From the NCBI RefSeq assembly GCF_921293095.1, contig NW_025791658.1, forward strand, positions 3,286,001-3,350,000: a stretch of DNA of 64,000 nucleotides. Reading direction: 5' to 3'. Shown piece by piece: positions 32,470-42,780 of the stretch. A program made the translations under genes and the position numbers. Each line of letters opens with the position of its first letter. Positions within the stretch are counted from its first letter, which is position 1. Source of the DNA: Ischnura elegans (Eukaryota; Arthropoda; Insecta; Odonata; Coenagrionidae). The notes under the pieces are model-generated. The model had not been told where the DNA came from. It did no database searches and saw nothing but the letters and a program-made list of their open reading frames with translations.

Positions 32470-33718
32470 CAGTAGATTCCGTTTAATGGGTCCACCAGTT
32501 ACTTGGGGCAGCCGCTTAATTGGGGAAGATCTGGAAGAACAGAACCCAATAGAGGAATATCCCAGAGTATTCTCCGCTTAATTGGGACAGCCTATGCCGC
32601 TTCATTGGGCCATGAGTCGGCAACATAGACTCTATACTCGCGACGAAATTAAAATTTTTTGTTTTCAGAATTCTATTGTTTTATATTTTCCTCCTTTGAT
32701 TTACTCTTATTTTTATCTAATGTTCCTATTTTTGCCCTATTTTGAAAGCTCTTGTTGTTGAACTATCCGCAAGAGGATAGGACTTTTCTTTAATAGGACT
32801 TATAAAGATATTCATTCAGCATCGCCAGAGGCTGTGAAAAATAATTTAAACTTAATTGTTATAATTCTTAAAAATGATAATAATTTAACTAAACTCGCTG
32901 ATTTATTAATCAAATTAATAGATTAATAAACTTATGTTGCATTATAAACATGCTTTTCTTCTTTCTATCATTTCAACGTTTGTTTATGCCCATATACAGG
33001 ATAGTTCGCCTGATAGGGTGGTTTCCCATTATTTTTTTATTGCCTAATCGAAAGATTATTACTCCTGGAGTACATATTTCCCGCTTTCAGATTTTTAAAT
33101 GACAATATCTATTTTTTCATCAATTAAACGAAAAGTGAAAAATTTCAAGCGCGCGAAAACATGAGGACTAAGTATGAATGCCAGGAAAACTCCATGTGAC
33201 ATTTTTCTGGTTCCCACTACTGCAAGTGAGGTGACCTTGGGGCGAGGCTTTGAGCACTGATACGACGCAGGCTGCTTGCAGGTAGCAGGGTACCCTGCTA
33301 GCAGATAGCGCTTGGCTTAAATAAGGATTATTATTACCCTATCAAACGAAGAAAACTTTCCGTCCTCAGCCAGTTTTAATAAGTGATTATTAAGACATGT
33401 TTCCCTGAGCTCTTTGCCTCATGCATGCATTGGTAATCTAAGACGATGTGAAACTCCTACCTACTCGTGTAGAAAGTAGGTCCCTGTGACGTCACGTGGA
33501 GTGGAATCGCATGGCCTTTTTCAAATGAGGATAAAAATTGACCCTTGCCATTCATCTAAACCGGTATTTCTAAAACCAAATAATTTGTATATTATGAATA
33601 CACTAATGGTGGGTAACAAATCGCAATCAATGCCTTTCGTTTTCTTTGATGAAGGAAACTACCCTATTGGCGCAAAGTTCACAAGTCCCGATGTGTCCCA
33701 ATTAACCGGAATCCACTG
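32470..33718 (-). mobile_element. pogo-like MITE B, copy 2 (inverted, interrupted)
   Basis: TA flanks. Starts CAGTAGATTCCGTTTAATGG and ends AACCGGAATCCACTG. It is the reverse orientation of 22,765-23,384. A family A MITE (33,015-33,665) interrupts it near the right end. Without that insertion the length is about 598 bp, close to copy 1. Confidence 0.88.
33015..33665 (+). mobile_element. Family A MITE, copy 3 (nested in pogo-like MITE B)
   Basis: Runs AGGGTGGTTTCC to GGAAACTACCCT. The empty site is known from the other MITE B copy (CGCCTAATTGG in this orientation). Here CGCCTGAT precedes and ATTGG follows, which implies a 2-bp AT duplication. This is the best evidence in the window for the family's target-site length. 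Confidence 0.88.
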
Positions 33719-33790
33719 TATCACTTTTCTAAAGAGACGATAAGTTCACTGCTGATGATAAGGGTGGTGAGGAGGCTGTTGATCACGCAC

Positions 33791-33994
33791 CAAGTTGGCG
33801 GCCCACCGCGACGACCTCATCTCGAGCTGCTGTGGCGTGAGCTGAGGGGGACGCACTCCAACCTTGATCGCCACGCTCTCCACGTACCACGCAGAGCCAA
33901 TGCCCGCCACGTCCGATATCGTGTTCCCGAGAGCAGCCGCCGCCAGCGTCGTGATGCCAAGGTATGTGCCCAGAGTGAGGTCAATGTAATCGCC
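33791..33994 (-). CDS. TMEM65: TMEM65-like protein, internal exon (membrane core)
   Basis: 204 bp, 68 complete codons, phase 0 at both ends. It encodes GDYIDLTLGTYLGITTLAAA, ALGNTISDVAGIGSAWYVES and a linker VRPPQLTPQQLEMRSSRWAA ending NL. These match, block by block, the TMEM65 core (in vertebrates a 'GT.IE.SIG..LGISTMAAAALGN..SDLAGLG.AGYVE' pattern, then 'LTP.Q'). Two hydrophobic helices are visible, with the conserved Asn-(Thr)-Ile-Ser-Asp motif. The acceptor is TTTCAG on the minus strand (34,000-33,995). The donor is GTGCGT (33,790-33,785). A LINE carrying a 143-bp tandem array begins only about 90 bases upstream in the intron. Confidence 0.95.
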
Positions 33995-34084
33995 CTGAAA
34001 GGAAAAAGGAGAGAGAAAAAAAAACATCCATTCATTAGAGGTGCGCTGTGACAGAAATTTTAGCTTTGTCGCACTTAATGCTTT

Positions 34085-35062
34085 TTTATTATTATCATTA
34101 ATATTATAGTGTTCAACCAATTCAGGTAGGTTTCCTCAGAGTACTTAACGAGCATTCTGGGAAAATCCCCTTTCTACAAGCACTTCCCTGTTCAATTCAC
34201 AATAAGCCCTATTCCCTTGCATTCTATCTAAAAATCCTATTCTTTTCCTTCCTCTCCCTTGTTTACCCAAAGTTCTACCCTCTAACATTGTTTTCAACAT
34301 CCCCTCACCGCTAAGTACTCGCTCCATCCATACCTTCTGTCTCCTTCGTCTCTCTTATTAGAAGCTGCCTCTCCCCACCCACCATGTCCTGCACTTCGTC
34401 GTTCCTCCTAACATTCTACCCTCTGTAACACTCTTTTCAACATCCCCTCCCCGCTGAGTATTCGCTCCACCCATACTTTCTGTCTCCTTTGTATCTTTTA
34501 TTAGAAGCTGCCTCTCCTCACCCACCATGTCCAGCACTTCGTCGTTCCTCCTAACATTCTACCCTCTGTAACACTCTTTTCAACATCCCCTCCCCGCTGA
34601 GTATTTGCTCCACCCATACTTTCTGTCTCCTTTGTATCTTTTATTAGAAGCTGCCTCTCCTCACCCACCATGTCCAGCACTTCGTCGTTCCTCCTAACAT
34701 TCTACCCTCTGTAACACTCTTTTCAACATCCCCTCCCCGCTGAGTATTTGCTCCACCCATACTTTCTGTCTCCTTTGTATCTTTTATTAGAAGCTGCCTC
34801 TCCTCACCCACCATGTCCAGCACTTCGTCGTTCCTCCTAACATTCTACCCTCTGTAACACTCTTTTCAACATCCCCTCCCCGCTGAGTATTCGCTCCACC
34901 CATACTTTCTGTCTCCTTTGTATCTTTTATTAGAAGCTGCCTCTCCTCACCCACCATGTACAGCACTTCCTTGTTCTTCCTCCTCTCCGTACACTTTACC
35001 TTCTTCATTCTTCTCCATACCCACATCTCGAATGCCTCCAGTCTTCTCTAGTCCTCCTTCCT
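34085..35062 (-). mobile_element. RTE-like LINE 3' fragment expanded by an internal tandem array
   Basis: Minus strand from 35,062: LEAFEMWVWRRMKKVKCTER, then RKNKEVLYMVGEERQLLI. At the other end come MERVLSGEGMLKTMLEGRTL and GKQGRGRKRIGFLDRMQG, then an AT-trinucleotide tail near 34,088-34,110. These are the RT C-terminal blocks of the family also seen at 4.5-6.3 kb but from a different subfamily. The middle has been multiplied as a 143-bp tandem repeat. It is dead through frameshifts. Confidence 0.8.
34250..34975. repeat. 143-bp tandem repeat, about five units
   Basis: GAAGCTGCCTCTCC starts at 34,361, 34,504, 34,647, 34,790 and 34,933, an exact 143-bp period. The middle units are almost identical. 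The unit is antisense LINE coding sequence (EVLDMVGEERQLLI... on the minus strand). Because 143 is not a multiple of three, each unit changes frame. Confidence 0.93.
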
Positions 35063-35275
35063 TAGAGTCCAAGTTTTAGCCGAGGTCAAAATTTCAGTGA
35101 TGTAATGCGATTATTTGAGGTGCTGACGTAATTTGCCAATACAGTGTTACCTCTAGATACAACTATAAATCATTCTGTAACCTTGCTCATATGTCAATTG
35201 GCTCACATTTCAAAGCAGTTTTGCTCACTGAAATGCCATTAATCAGTTCCAACCCCAAAATTCCTACGCTAATAT

Positions 35276-38200
35276 GTTGGTTTCCTATTTTTTTCCAATG
35301 CCTGAATCGAAAGATTATTACTCCTGGAGTAGGTATTTCACGCTAATAGATTTTTAAATGACAATATCTATTTTTCGCAATAGGGAAGTGCACTAGTGTT
35401 TCAAATACACCAAACACATTTTTAAAATTAGAGTTCAGAATAACATAATGTCGTAAAACCACAGTTTAAATCCTAATAGTGAATACTTGATTCGAGATGA
35501 CCGTCTGAAATATGGAAAAATTCAAAGGCCGCGAAAACGGGTGTCCATGTTGAATATTGGCCGTGACGTCACAAGGCAGTAGCAGAAGGCAGCTTCTACA
35601 CCGTTTAGTTCTACCACTATTATTGCATAGAAAAATTACAGAATTTGAGAGTATCCGTTTTTTGCTGTCATAAAATATCTTCAGATTATATATGTGGCTG
35701 CTTCTCTTTTGAGTAAACGACTTCATCATTGCGTAATATATTAATATTCATTTACGTGTCAACTTCAAGTTTGGAAAGAGTAGTATGAATAGCACATTGA
35801 ATCTTTGATAAATGCATGATGGCATTTATTTTTCGCTGGGTATATTTTGGCACAATGCCGATTATCATGCCAAAACTTTTTTTGTAAGAACCGAGTCAAA
35901 CTAATAAACATATTTCAGACGTTTGCTGCAAGACTTATTCGTTGCGTATGTATTCACGCCGGCCGGAACGTTCGCCCTTCGCTACTAGAATCATGGGATG
36001 TTAGCCTTATTTCCGAGCTGGCTGGTTGTTGCAATGGTTCGCTGTCCAGGAAAAGATAATCTTGGTTGGGAGAAGGAAAATTCCAACGATTTATAAATGG
36101 TATACCAAACTTTGATGTATTTATGGTTACTGAATTTTTGAATAAGGAGGACAGGTTCAACGCTCCATAGAAATGCGAGGCGTTAAGGCTAACAAGGGGA
36201 GACCGCGTACCTTGCTGCATCTTTTTCAATTAGGGCGTTAGTTAGGCTGTAATTAATTAATTTTCATGCGTTACTTTTTACAAGTTATATATATAAATCC
36301 AAAGTATCCATAATTTTCCAATGGGTCGGTTGGGGTAGTGGTAGCGTGCACGAGTCAAAGGAAAGATGTTACCCGAAGGACCGTGGTTCAAGTTTACTTC
36401 ATGGCATTATTTTTTGTTGCCTTCATTGTGATCATACGGCGTCTAGTTTATCATTAATTATAATTGCAGCAATCATTGACATGAGACAATATTTTTATCG
36501 TCATTATGGCGTTTAGGTATTTTAGCAGTGTCATTACAAACGCCGAGATACGATGACTACAAGGGTTGGTGTGCGCTAAAATGTTAATTTTTTCTTTACT
36601 TATACTGACCAACTTCCACATTAAAAATGAAAACCACTCTTGCAAGAGCACATACCATTAAAGGCTCGCGGCAAGCAACAATATGCGTACAGGCATAATT
36701 AATAAGAACACAAAGCGAATATAAAATGCCATATATCTCGAACACTTGTAATTCACATTACTCCAAAGGGAGTTTACTTACTCAGTACATACCTCAGTAC
36801 CTTGTACTCAGTACCTACCAGTTTACCTCAGTAGCAGTGCTAAAAGAACCATTCTGAAATATAATTTCAACTAACAAATAGGATGAAATAAAAGTTGATA
36901 ACCCTGGACCGGGCGCGCTGGCGTATAAAATACGTCAATATTTGAAAACCAAGGATTTCGACATTGTACGTACATTCTGGGCTATAATGGTCTCGTGTAT
37001 TCTTACAATGTACTTTGACTGCCTATATTGCGAGTTTTCAAAGTTCGAGGTATTGTAGCTAATTTTATAGATCAGCAAGATAAACCCGTCACCAGTGGAG
37101 TACAAATTACGCCGCGCGAACTGCCGTGTACCTTTATATCTGTATCACCTATAAATGTACTAATTTCAACAAATAAAGATTAACTTTAACAAAAATCGTT
37201 TGTTATCATATATGCACGTATCATGGGCAAAGTACGCATTTTGCCCGGTCGTGTAAAAAAACAGTCGCGCCATAATTCTTTAACCAAACTACTTTCAGTT
37301 TATAAATTACGTACGTCTACGCGGAAGATGCTATATTTTGACTCAACACACTTTCTGATGTGACTGAGGTACCTATTAAGTAAATTTTATAATATAAATA
37401 TCAATTTGATCTTACAATACCTTCAAATGATCTTCAAAACAGAATATCATCGATAGGTAAGAGTCAGGAGCAGCCTTGAAACATTTATTCCGTATAGCTT
37501 GTGCTTAAGGCACGGGAATGAATATCTTCTCCAGGCTTTTGTTTCGACGTCGAGATGAAATTTGGAACAAAAAATCATTTATAATTCTATTTTGAATTCA
37601 TGTTTTCGGTACTAGACGACATTTTTAGGAAGCAAACTCCACCGATTCCCGGAAACTCTCGCCGCGCTAAAGAAGGCGACGGAATACAGCGATACTCCAC
37701 TGGTGACTACTGCCTTGTGACGTCACATCTCAATCAAGATGGAGGCACTGTGTTTCAGCGCAACATGAAATATTCCGACTTTCAAAACGTTTTAAAGTGC
37801 ATACCCCAGATGCAGAAAATAAAAGTGACTGTACTAATGTTTCTTTTTTAGGCTAAACTTTCAAATTCAGCAATAAAAAAAAATTAGTGCACTTCCCTAT
37901 TAAATGTATTGTGAAAATTTTCAAGCGCGCGAAAACGCGCCGGCTAAGTTTGAATGCTCGGAAAAGCCCGTGTGATGCCATTCTGGTTCCAGCTGCCGCC
38001 GTGTGAGGTCCTCCTTGGTGCGACACTATGAGCGCCGCTACGATGCAGGCTGCTAGCAGGTAGCGCTTGGCTTAAATAAGGATTTTTAATACCCTATCAA
38101 ATGAAGGAAACTTTCCGACAATAGGCAATTTTAATAGATGATTATTAAGTGATGCTTCCCTGAGATCTGTGCCTCGTGCATTCATTAGTAATCTCAGATG

Positions 38201-38327
38201 ATGCTAAACTTCTGATTACTCGTATAGAATATAGGTCCCTGTGACGTCTCGTGGAGTGGCATCGCATGGGCGCCAATCTGGCCTTTTTCAAATGAGGTTG
38301 AAATTGACCATTAACATTCGTCTAAAA
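35276..38327 (+). mobile_element. Family A MITE, copy 4, interrupted by a 2.5-kb TIR element
   Basis: Left part 35,276-35,380 (GTTGGTTTCC, CTCCTGGAGTA) and right part 37,900-38,327 (TTCAAGCGCGCGAAAACG, GGCTTAAATAAGGAT, GTGGAGTGGCATCGCATG). The break lies in the TCGC|ATTAAATG part of the family consensus. The right terminus (GATGAAGGAAACTACCCT) is missing, so the copy is also 3'-truncated. Confidence 0.82.
35381..37899. mobile_element. 2.5-kb TIR element of unknown superfamily
   Basis: Ends TAGGGAAGTGCACTA and its inverted copy TAGTGCACTTCCCTA. The perfect 20-bp inverted block GTGACGTCACAAGGCAGTAG lies 182 bp in from the left end (35,563-35,582), and its mate lies 173 bp in from the right (37,707-37,726). 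Other matches are scattered between, so the original TIR was about 200 bp. The boundaries are proven by the interrupted family A MITE. The target duplication is TA at most. The interior (about 2.1 kb) has no open frame over 100 codons and no motif I recognise. A weak tRNA-like stretch at about 36,325-36,400 is discussed among rejected items. Confidence 0.75.
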
Positions 38328-38427
38328 CCCCCCTCTTGGAAATTCCCCTGAAGCTGAGTAACGCTCTAACCCCTACGGAACCCTCCCTTACCAACGCGTA
38401 ATAGCAACCAAATAAACTACAAAATAA

Positions 38428-38966
38428 TAGGGATGGTCGGATCGGATACCTCGGATCAAAATATGCGCGGGTATTGCCCTTCATCAGATACATCGGATCC
38501 AAACTCGCGGATGACATCGTATCTGGATCTGAAATTTTGAATAATAGGTTCAGTGAATGCAATGCTCCATAAGGGTGGAAAAAGTTCTGATTCTCTCTTC
38601 GAATGTGCCGTCACATTAGATTCTTGTCCTACCCCACTGGTCAGTGGTTCATCCAAAGATTTTTCCAAACCCAAGCGTAACCGTTTAGGTCCCGAGCATG
38701 TAAAGGTGTTTAAAAAAAAAAACAACTTGAAAGTCTATAAAAATGATTTTTAATTTATAAAAATATTAAAATGTGCATGAAAATCTAAAGAGCATTCCTT
38801 TGATTGCATGTACCCAGAATAAAATTGAATAATTATTTCGTTTAATAGCAGGAATTTGAAAATGCATTTGGATCCGAAAATATCCGATCCGAAAGATCCG
38901 GCTCCGAAAATCAAGGATCCGATCCGAATCCGGATCCGAAAAAAATCCTGGATCCGTCCATCCCTA
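38428..38966 (+). mobile_element. hAT MITE carrying the transposase C-terminus
   Basis: Perfect 8-bp duplications CAAAATAA at 38,420-27 and 38,967-74. Ends TAGGGATGGTCGGATCGG and GGATCCGTCCATCCCTA, similar to the TAGGGATG ends of Ac. GATCCG/CGGATC words fill both flanks. 539 bp. It lies in the TMEM65 intron about 0.7 kb from an exon. Confidence 0.93.
38553..38753 (+). pseudogene. hAT transposase C-terminal remnant
   Basis: The open frame ends KPKRNRLGPEHVKVFKKKNN, LKVYKNDF, stop. 'KRNRL.PE.V..L.FL.KNL' is the conserved end of the hAT dimerisation domain, after the RVFS-type motif. Here the upstream codons are degraded and the expected Leu/Phe-Leu residues are replaced by Lys. This ties the MITE to its autonomous parent: the element is an internal deletion that joined a 5' piece to the end of the gene. 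Confidence 0.7.
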
Positions 38967-39046
38967 CAAAATAACTATAAACATACCAATTTCTATACCT
39001 GAAGATGTCGCCTCTGCGACAATACCGGTTGTCTAAAATAAATTCA

Positions 39047-39549
39047 CTCTCGTCCGACCGCACCTTGAATATGCAGCGAGCGTATGGGATCCAGTGCAGA
39101 AAGACTTAATCCGCGAACTGAATAAAGTACAAAGGAAGGCTGCGCGTTTCGTCAAAAACTGCTATGGGCGTACAGACAGTGTTACCCAGATGTTAAGCGA
39201 ATTAGGCTGGGAGCCGCTGGAGACTCGGGGGCTGCTCGCTAGGGCTTAGATTGCTTGAACAATTGAGAATGGATATCTTTAAGAGCGACACAGAGAACAT
39301 AATATTGGAGCCACACTATATTTCCAGGTCCGACAGAAGGGATAAATTAAGATGGATGTTTTGCCGAACGGATAGATATGGGAATTCATTTTTCCCCCGA
39401 ACCATAAAGGACTTTAATAAACGCTAGTCCCAATTTCGTTAGAGCACTTCATTTTTTTATTATTTTTTTTAGCTGTAAACGGCTGGTGTCCTAACACCCC
39501 CTGCCACACGCCTTTAGGCGGCTTGCGGGGTATTATGTAGATGTAGATG
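39047..39549 (+). mobile_element. CR1/L2-like LINE 3' end
   Basis: Encodes VRPHLEYAASVWDPVQKDLI, then LNKVQRKAARFVKNCYGRTD and SVTQMLSELGWEPLETRG. After a frameshift come LEQLRMDIFKSDTENI and RTDRYGNSFFPRTIKDFNKR-stop (39,425). The 3' UTR GCTGGTGTCCTAACACCCCC...GGCGGCTTGCGGGGTATTAT ends in TAGATGTAGATGA. The 'HLEYAA.VWDP' and 'FPRTI..WN/FN' blocks are classical for CR1/L2-type RTs. One stop/frameshift at about 39,247. It sits 98 bases from a TMEM65 exon. Confidence 0.87.
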
Positions 39550-39646
39550 AAATTGTGCGAAAAAGTACCACACCTTTTTAATTGTTTAATATAATAATAT
39601 TAATTTATAATCAGGAAAATATAAAATAGGCATAATCTCACATACC

Positions 39647-39714
39647 GCGACTATCATTATGAGGTTGTCCAGGAAACCGAATCCGATGAAGGGAAGCGCC
39701 TGATGTGTAGACAC
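39647..39714 (-). CDS. TMEM65: TMEM65-like protein, internal exon (first membrane helix)
   Basis: 68 bp encoding (G)V-STHQALPFIGFGFLDNLIMIVA. The block ALPFIGFGFLDN.IMIVA is nearly invariant in TMEM65 proteins, and the next exon begins GDYIDLTLG, as expected. The acceptor is TTCACAG (AG at 39,716-39,715). The donor is GTATGT (39,646-39,641). The exon begins with two bases that complete a Val codon with the last base of the preceding exon, and it ends in phase 0. Intron on the 3' side about 5.65 kb, on the 5' side about 5.2 kb. Confidence 0.95.
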
Positions 39715-39824
39715 TGTGAAAGAAAGAAATTGACACGACCATTAAATCAGAGACATGTTATCAGTATGGACAGTTATGAGTGAACTTTTGGGATATTGAT
39801 AACTATAATCAAAGGTTTATTTAA

Positions 39825-40501
39825 CTCTTTGAGTGCCGGCTGCTAAATTTAAAGCCCTACGGAAAAATCCAGCCATTTTTACTAGATTCTTACATTTTTT
39901 TAAACATTAGCATCAAAAATATAATTATATCGATGTGCATTTCAATAAAAATGGACTTTGCTCTTCTTTATGAATGAGTTGAATAACATTTATTGCTAAT
40001 TTTTAAATTTATAATTTAACAATGAAAACCTACAGTTTTTTTTAAATAAAAAAGTTGCAACATATGATGTATCGCCATAACATGCATAATAATTTTTTTA
40101 TCACGCTCAATTTGAACTATTTAAAGCAAGGAAATCATAAAAAAGCATTGTTCCAAGCGAAGAATTATAAATCCTGGATGACAAAAAGGGTCAATGCACC
40201 CTCAACGAACGGTCCAAAGAATTGGCACAAAGAATTTTCACACAAAGTGGCCTAAGATGAGGATGCCGGTAGCTACAGAGGACTTTTCGTCCTCAAGACA
40301 TAAAGTGAACTCCTTTTCCATCGAGCAGTTGATTTTTGAAATAACAGAACCCCTAAGCAGTAAACTGGAAAAGTACCATGGGCGAAATATTACGGCTTCA
40401 CGCATACAAAGCCAATTAAATGGAAAGACGTAATATTACGTCCATGGCAATCTTCAGAAAGATTAGCGAGACGTAATATTACGTCCATGGCACTCAAAGT
40501 G
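39825..40501. mobile_element. piggyBac-like TTAA MITE (CTCTTTGAGTGCC ends)
   Basis: TTAA at 39,821-24 and 40,502-05. Termini are CTCTTTGAGTGCCGGC and GGCACTCAAAGTG. Near the right end, ACGTAATATTACGTCCATGG occurs twice, each time containing a palindrome. 677 bp. Overlapping frames of 66 and 79 codons show no transposase motif. It begins 107 bases upstream of the TMEM65 exon at 39,647-39,714. Confidence 0.8.
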
Positions 40502-40919
40502 TTAACAATTTGATCACAATTCATTCAATGTAACAATCATGTCAGTGAGTTGTCAGAAGTGGGCTTGATAGTACATAGACTCTAGGACCTGAGGAAGAGA
40601 CCTTGAAGTTTTGCTGAATTACATGAACGTCAGTTTAAAGCCTACTATCGCTACAAAAAAGGTAAAATGCTGAAATTTAAGCAAATGTACGAAATTCTGC
40701 CGAAGCTATGTAGGGTCGCGTCATGTATCGTTTCACTCATTGTTTATTCAACTACAACAATGAATCATCAAACACTTTAACGTAAATGTTTAGCTTCCAC
40801 GGTTGAAAGAGTGAAGGGGAACACGTGAAAAACTATGAGAACGGCAGAACGGTCGTCTTTTTCATGTGTTATTCTTCACTCTTTTGACCGTACAGGATTC
40901 CCACTGTATCTAAATTATA

Positions 40920-41138
40920 AAAATTCACCCAAGAACGTCATCTGTTTCAACTCATTTAAATCAAGCTCTAATAAACCATATAGGCTCCCATGCTTTATTG
41001 TCCGAGTTAAGCTGAAAAGCTAATTTTTTTCTTTTACGTGATGAGTACCTCAAGGATGCCATATGGGCCCGTTAGTCTATCTATGAATGTTTTTCATCTT
41101 AAGGACGAAGCAACTTTCCAATTCTTTGTTGATATTAA
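40920..41138. repeat. Dispersed repeat next to the CAGGGTTCCCACT hAT, copy 1
   Basis: CACCCAAGAACGTCATCTG through GATGCCATATGGGCCC recurs at 49,970-50,187 with only a few differences. In both places it is directly followed by the same hAT-like element. It is therefore part of a larger repeated unit or of an element into which that hAT inserted before duplication. Confidence 0.8.
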
Positions 41139-41464
41139 CAGGGTTCCCACTACAACTACATTATAAAAATTCACGGTTATTTCCAGGTTGTCACGGTCTA
41201 AATGTCTTCAAATTCACGGTTTGTGGATAAGCCATTTTAGACAGAAATTTGGATCACGTAACAATCATTGGCTTGCGTTAATTAAAAATTTAACAAACGC
41301 GACAGACACCGTGAACGCAAATGCAGCTATGAAAGTGCTATCTCTCCTGACGTCACATATTGTTTGCAAGATTCAGCTCTGGCGAAAGGTTGTGAGCGGG
41401 AAAATGGAGTGACCATCAGGGTGCCACAGAAGTGAAGAAGAGTCTGAATTTTCGCAAGTGTTAA

Positions 41465-41778
41465 CACGTTGCATACGGATGGCGAGAATTCTCGTCATTT
41501 TTTTTTCCTGAACGTTCCGGACGGATGATGAAGATTCTCGTCATTTAGGCGCGTCAGCCTAAACAATTTTAAAGCGTACAATACGTATTCGTTAGTACGT
41601 TTTCAGTTGTTGTTCGTTATCCATAATGAATTGATGCATCATAACGTTTGATTGGGTAAAGTTATATTCTAAACATTAGCTTTTTAACCATGTTTAAACC
41701 AAAGGCATTACGCACTAACAGGCACATATTTCCAATCTCGACGTTCCTAGGAATTCAAATACCCCGGTACGCAACGTG
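41465..41778. mobile_element. piggyBac-like TTAA MITE (CACGTTGCRTACSG ends), empty site known
   Basis: TTAA at 41,461-64 and 41,779-82. Termini CACGTTGCATACGG and CCGGTACGCAACGTG; 314 bp. The paralogous hAT copy has a single TTAA in the matching context (CTGTTAATGAACACTTTGG at 50,503-50,520), which shows directly that the element inserted into TTAA with target duplication. Repeated GAGAATTCTCGTCAT motifs lie inside. A relative is at 43,599. Confidence 0.9.
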
Positions 41779-41957
41779 TTAATGAACACTTTGGTCACCA
41801 GTCTTCCGGCTTTGGTACAGGCTTAAGTTCAATGTGTCATCATGGCACACGGACAAATAATTGCGCTGCGAATATACGTGTGTAGATAAATGCGTGGACA
41901 ATGTCTGCGAGTGGATGACCTCCAAATATGATCGAAATATCCATTTTTCTTATATAT

Positions 41958-42559
41958 AGTGTATTCATAATAAACAAATTATTTGGTTTTTGAAATACCG
42001 GTTTAGACGAATGGCAAGGGTCAAATTTTATCCTCATTTGTAAAAGGCCAGATTGGCGCCCATGCGATTCCACTCCACGTGACGTCACAGGGACCTAGTT
42101 TCTATACGAGTAGATAGGAGTTTTACATCGTCTGAGATTAGCAATGCATACATGTGGCACAGAGATCAGGGAAACATCTCATAATAATCACACGTTAAAA
42201 ATACCTAAGTTCGGAAAGTTTTCTTCGTTTGATAAGGTATTAATAAACCTTTTTTAAACCAAGCGCTACCATCCAGCAAGGTACTCAGCTATCCGCTAGC
42301 ATCCTGCGAGGTATCAGCGCTAAGCCTCGCCTCAAGGTCACCTCACCGGGCGGGAGGGGGAACCAGAAATGCGACGTACGGAGATATTTCCCAGCATTCA
42401 TACTTAAGCGTCGCGTTTTCGCGCGCTTGAAAATTTTCACTTTTCATTTAATCGTGAAAAATAGATGTTGTCATTTAAAAATCTAAAAGCGTGAAATACG
42501 TACTCCAGGAGTAATAATCTTTCGATTAAAGCAATAAAAAAATAATAGGAAACCACCCT
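41958..42559 (-). mobile_element. Family A MITE, copy 5 (left-truncated)
   Basis: Minus orientation. From GTGTATTCATAATAAACAAA to GGAAACCACCCT, nested in the hAT-like element. The GATGAAGGAAAC end is deleted, and the neighbouring hAT bases are altered there. Confidence 0.85.
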
Positions 42560-42780
42560 ATTGTAGTTCTACCATCGTAAAATCAAGATTGAGAGATTTC
42601 TAAGGCTTTAGGATGAAGTTCACTGCTTTTTCCAGGTTTTTTCACAGTACACGAAAGTCACGGCTAATTCACGGTTTTGAGGTTTTCACGGTTGAGTGGG
42701 AACCCTGAATTGATATTATGGTTCTAAGAGTAATAATAATGAAAGACATGGGTTTATTGCTTGATAAACCAACTGACATA

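Larger units (their letters stand above)
41139..42707 (+). mobile_element. hAT-like element (CAGGGTTCCCACT), copy 1, with two nested MITEs
   Basis: Termini CAGGGTTCCCACTAC and GAGTGGGAACCCTG; TTCACGG/CCGTGAA words are repeated at both ends. TTGATATTA lies within two bases of each end, a possible 8-9 bp duplication. Comparison with the copy at 50,188-51,251 shows two extra insertions here: a TTAA MITE at 41,465-41,778 and a truncated family A MITE at about 41,958-42,559. No transposase frame. Confidence 0.82.

Noticed and set aside
36323..36405. tRNA gene (GGTAGTGGTAGCGTGCACG with GGTTCAAGTTT)
   Set aside because: B box is off-consensus, stems do not pair convincingly, and no SINE body or A-tail follows. 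At most an old tRNA-derived fragment.
40835..41023. Conserved 62-codon small protein shared by two loci (also 49,881-50,069)
   Set aside because: Conservation is explained by the duplicated repeat unit; the upstream halves differ and there is no codon-level constraint visible.
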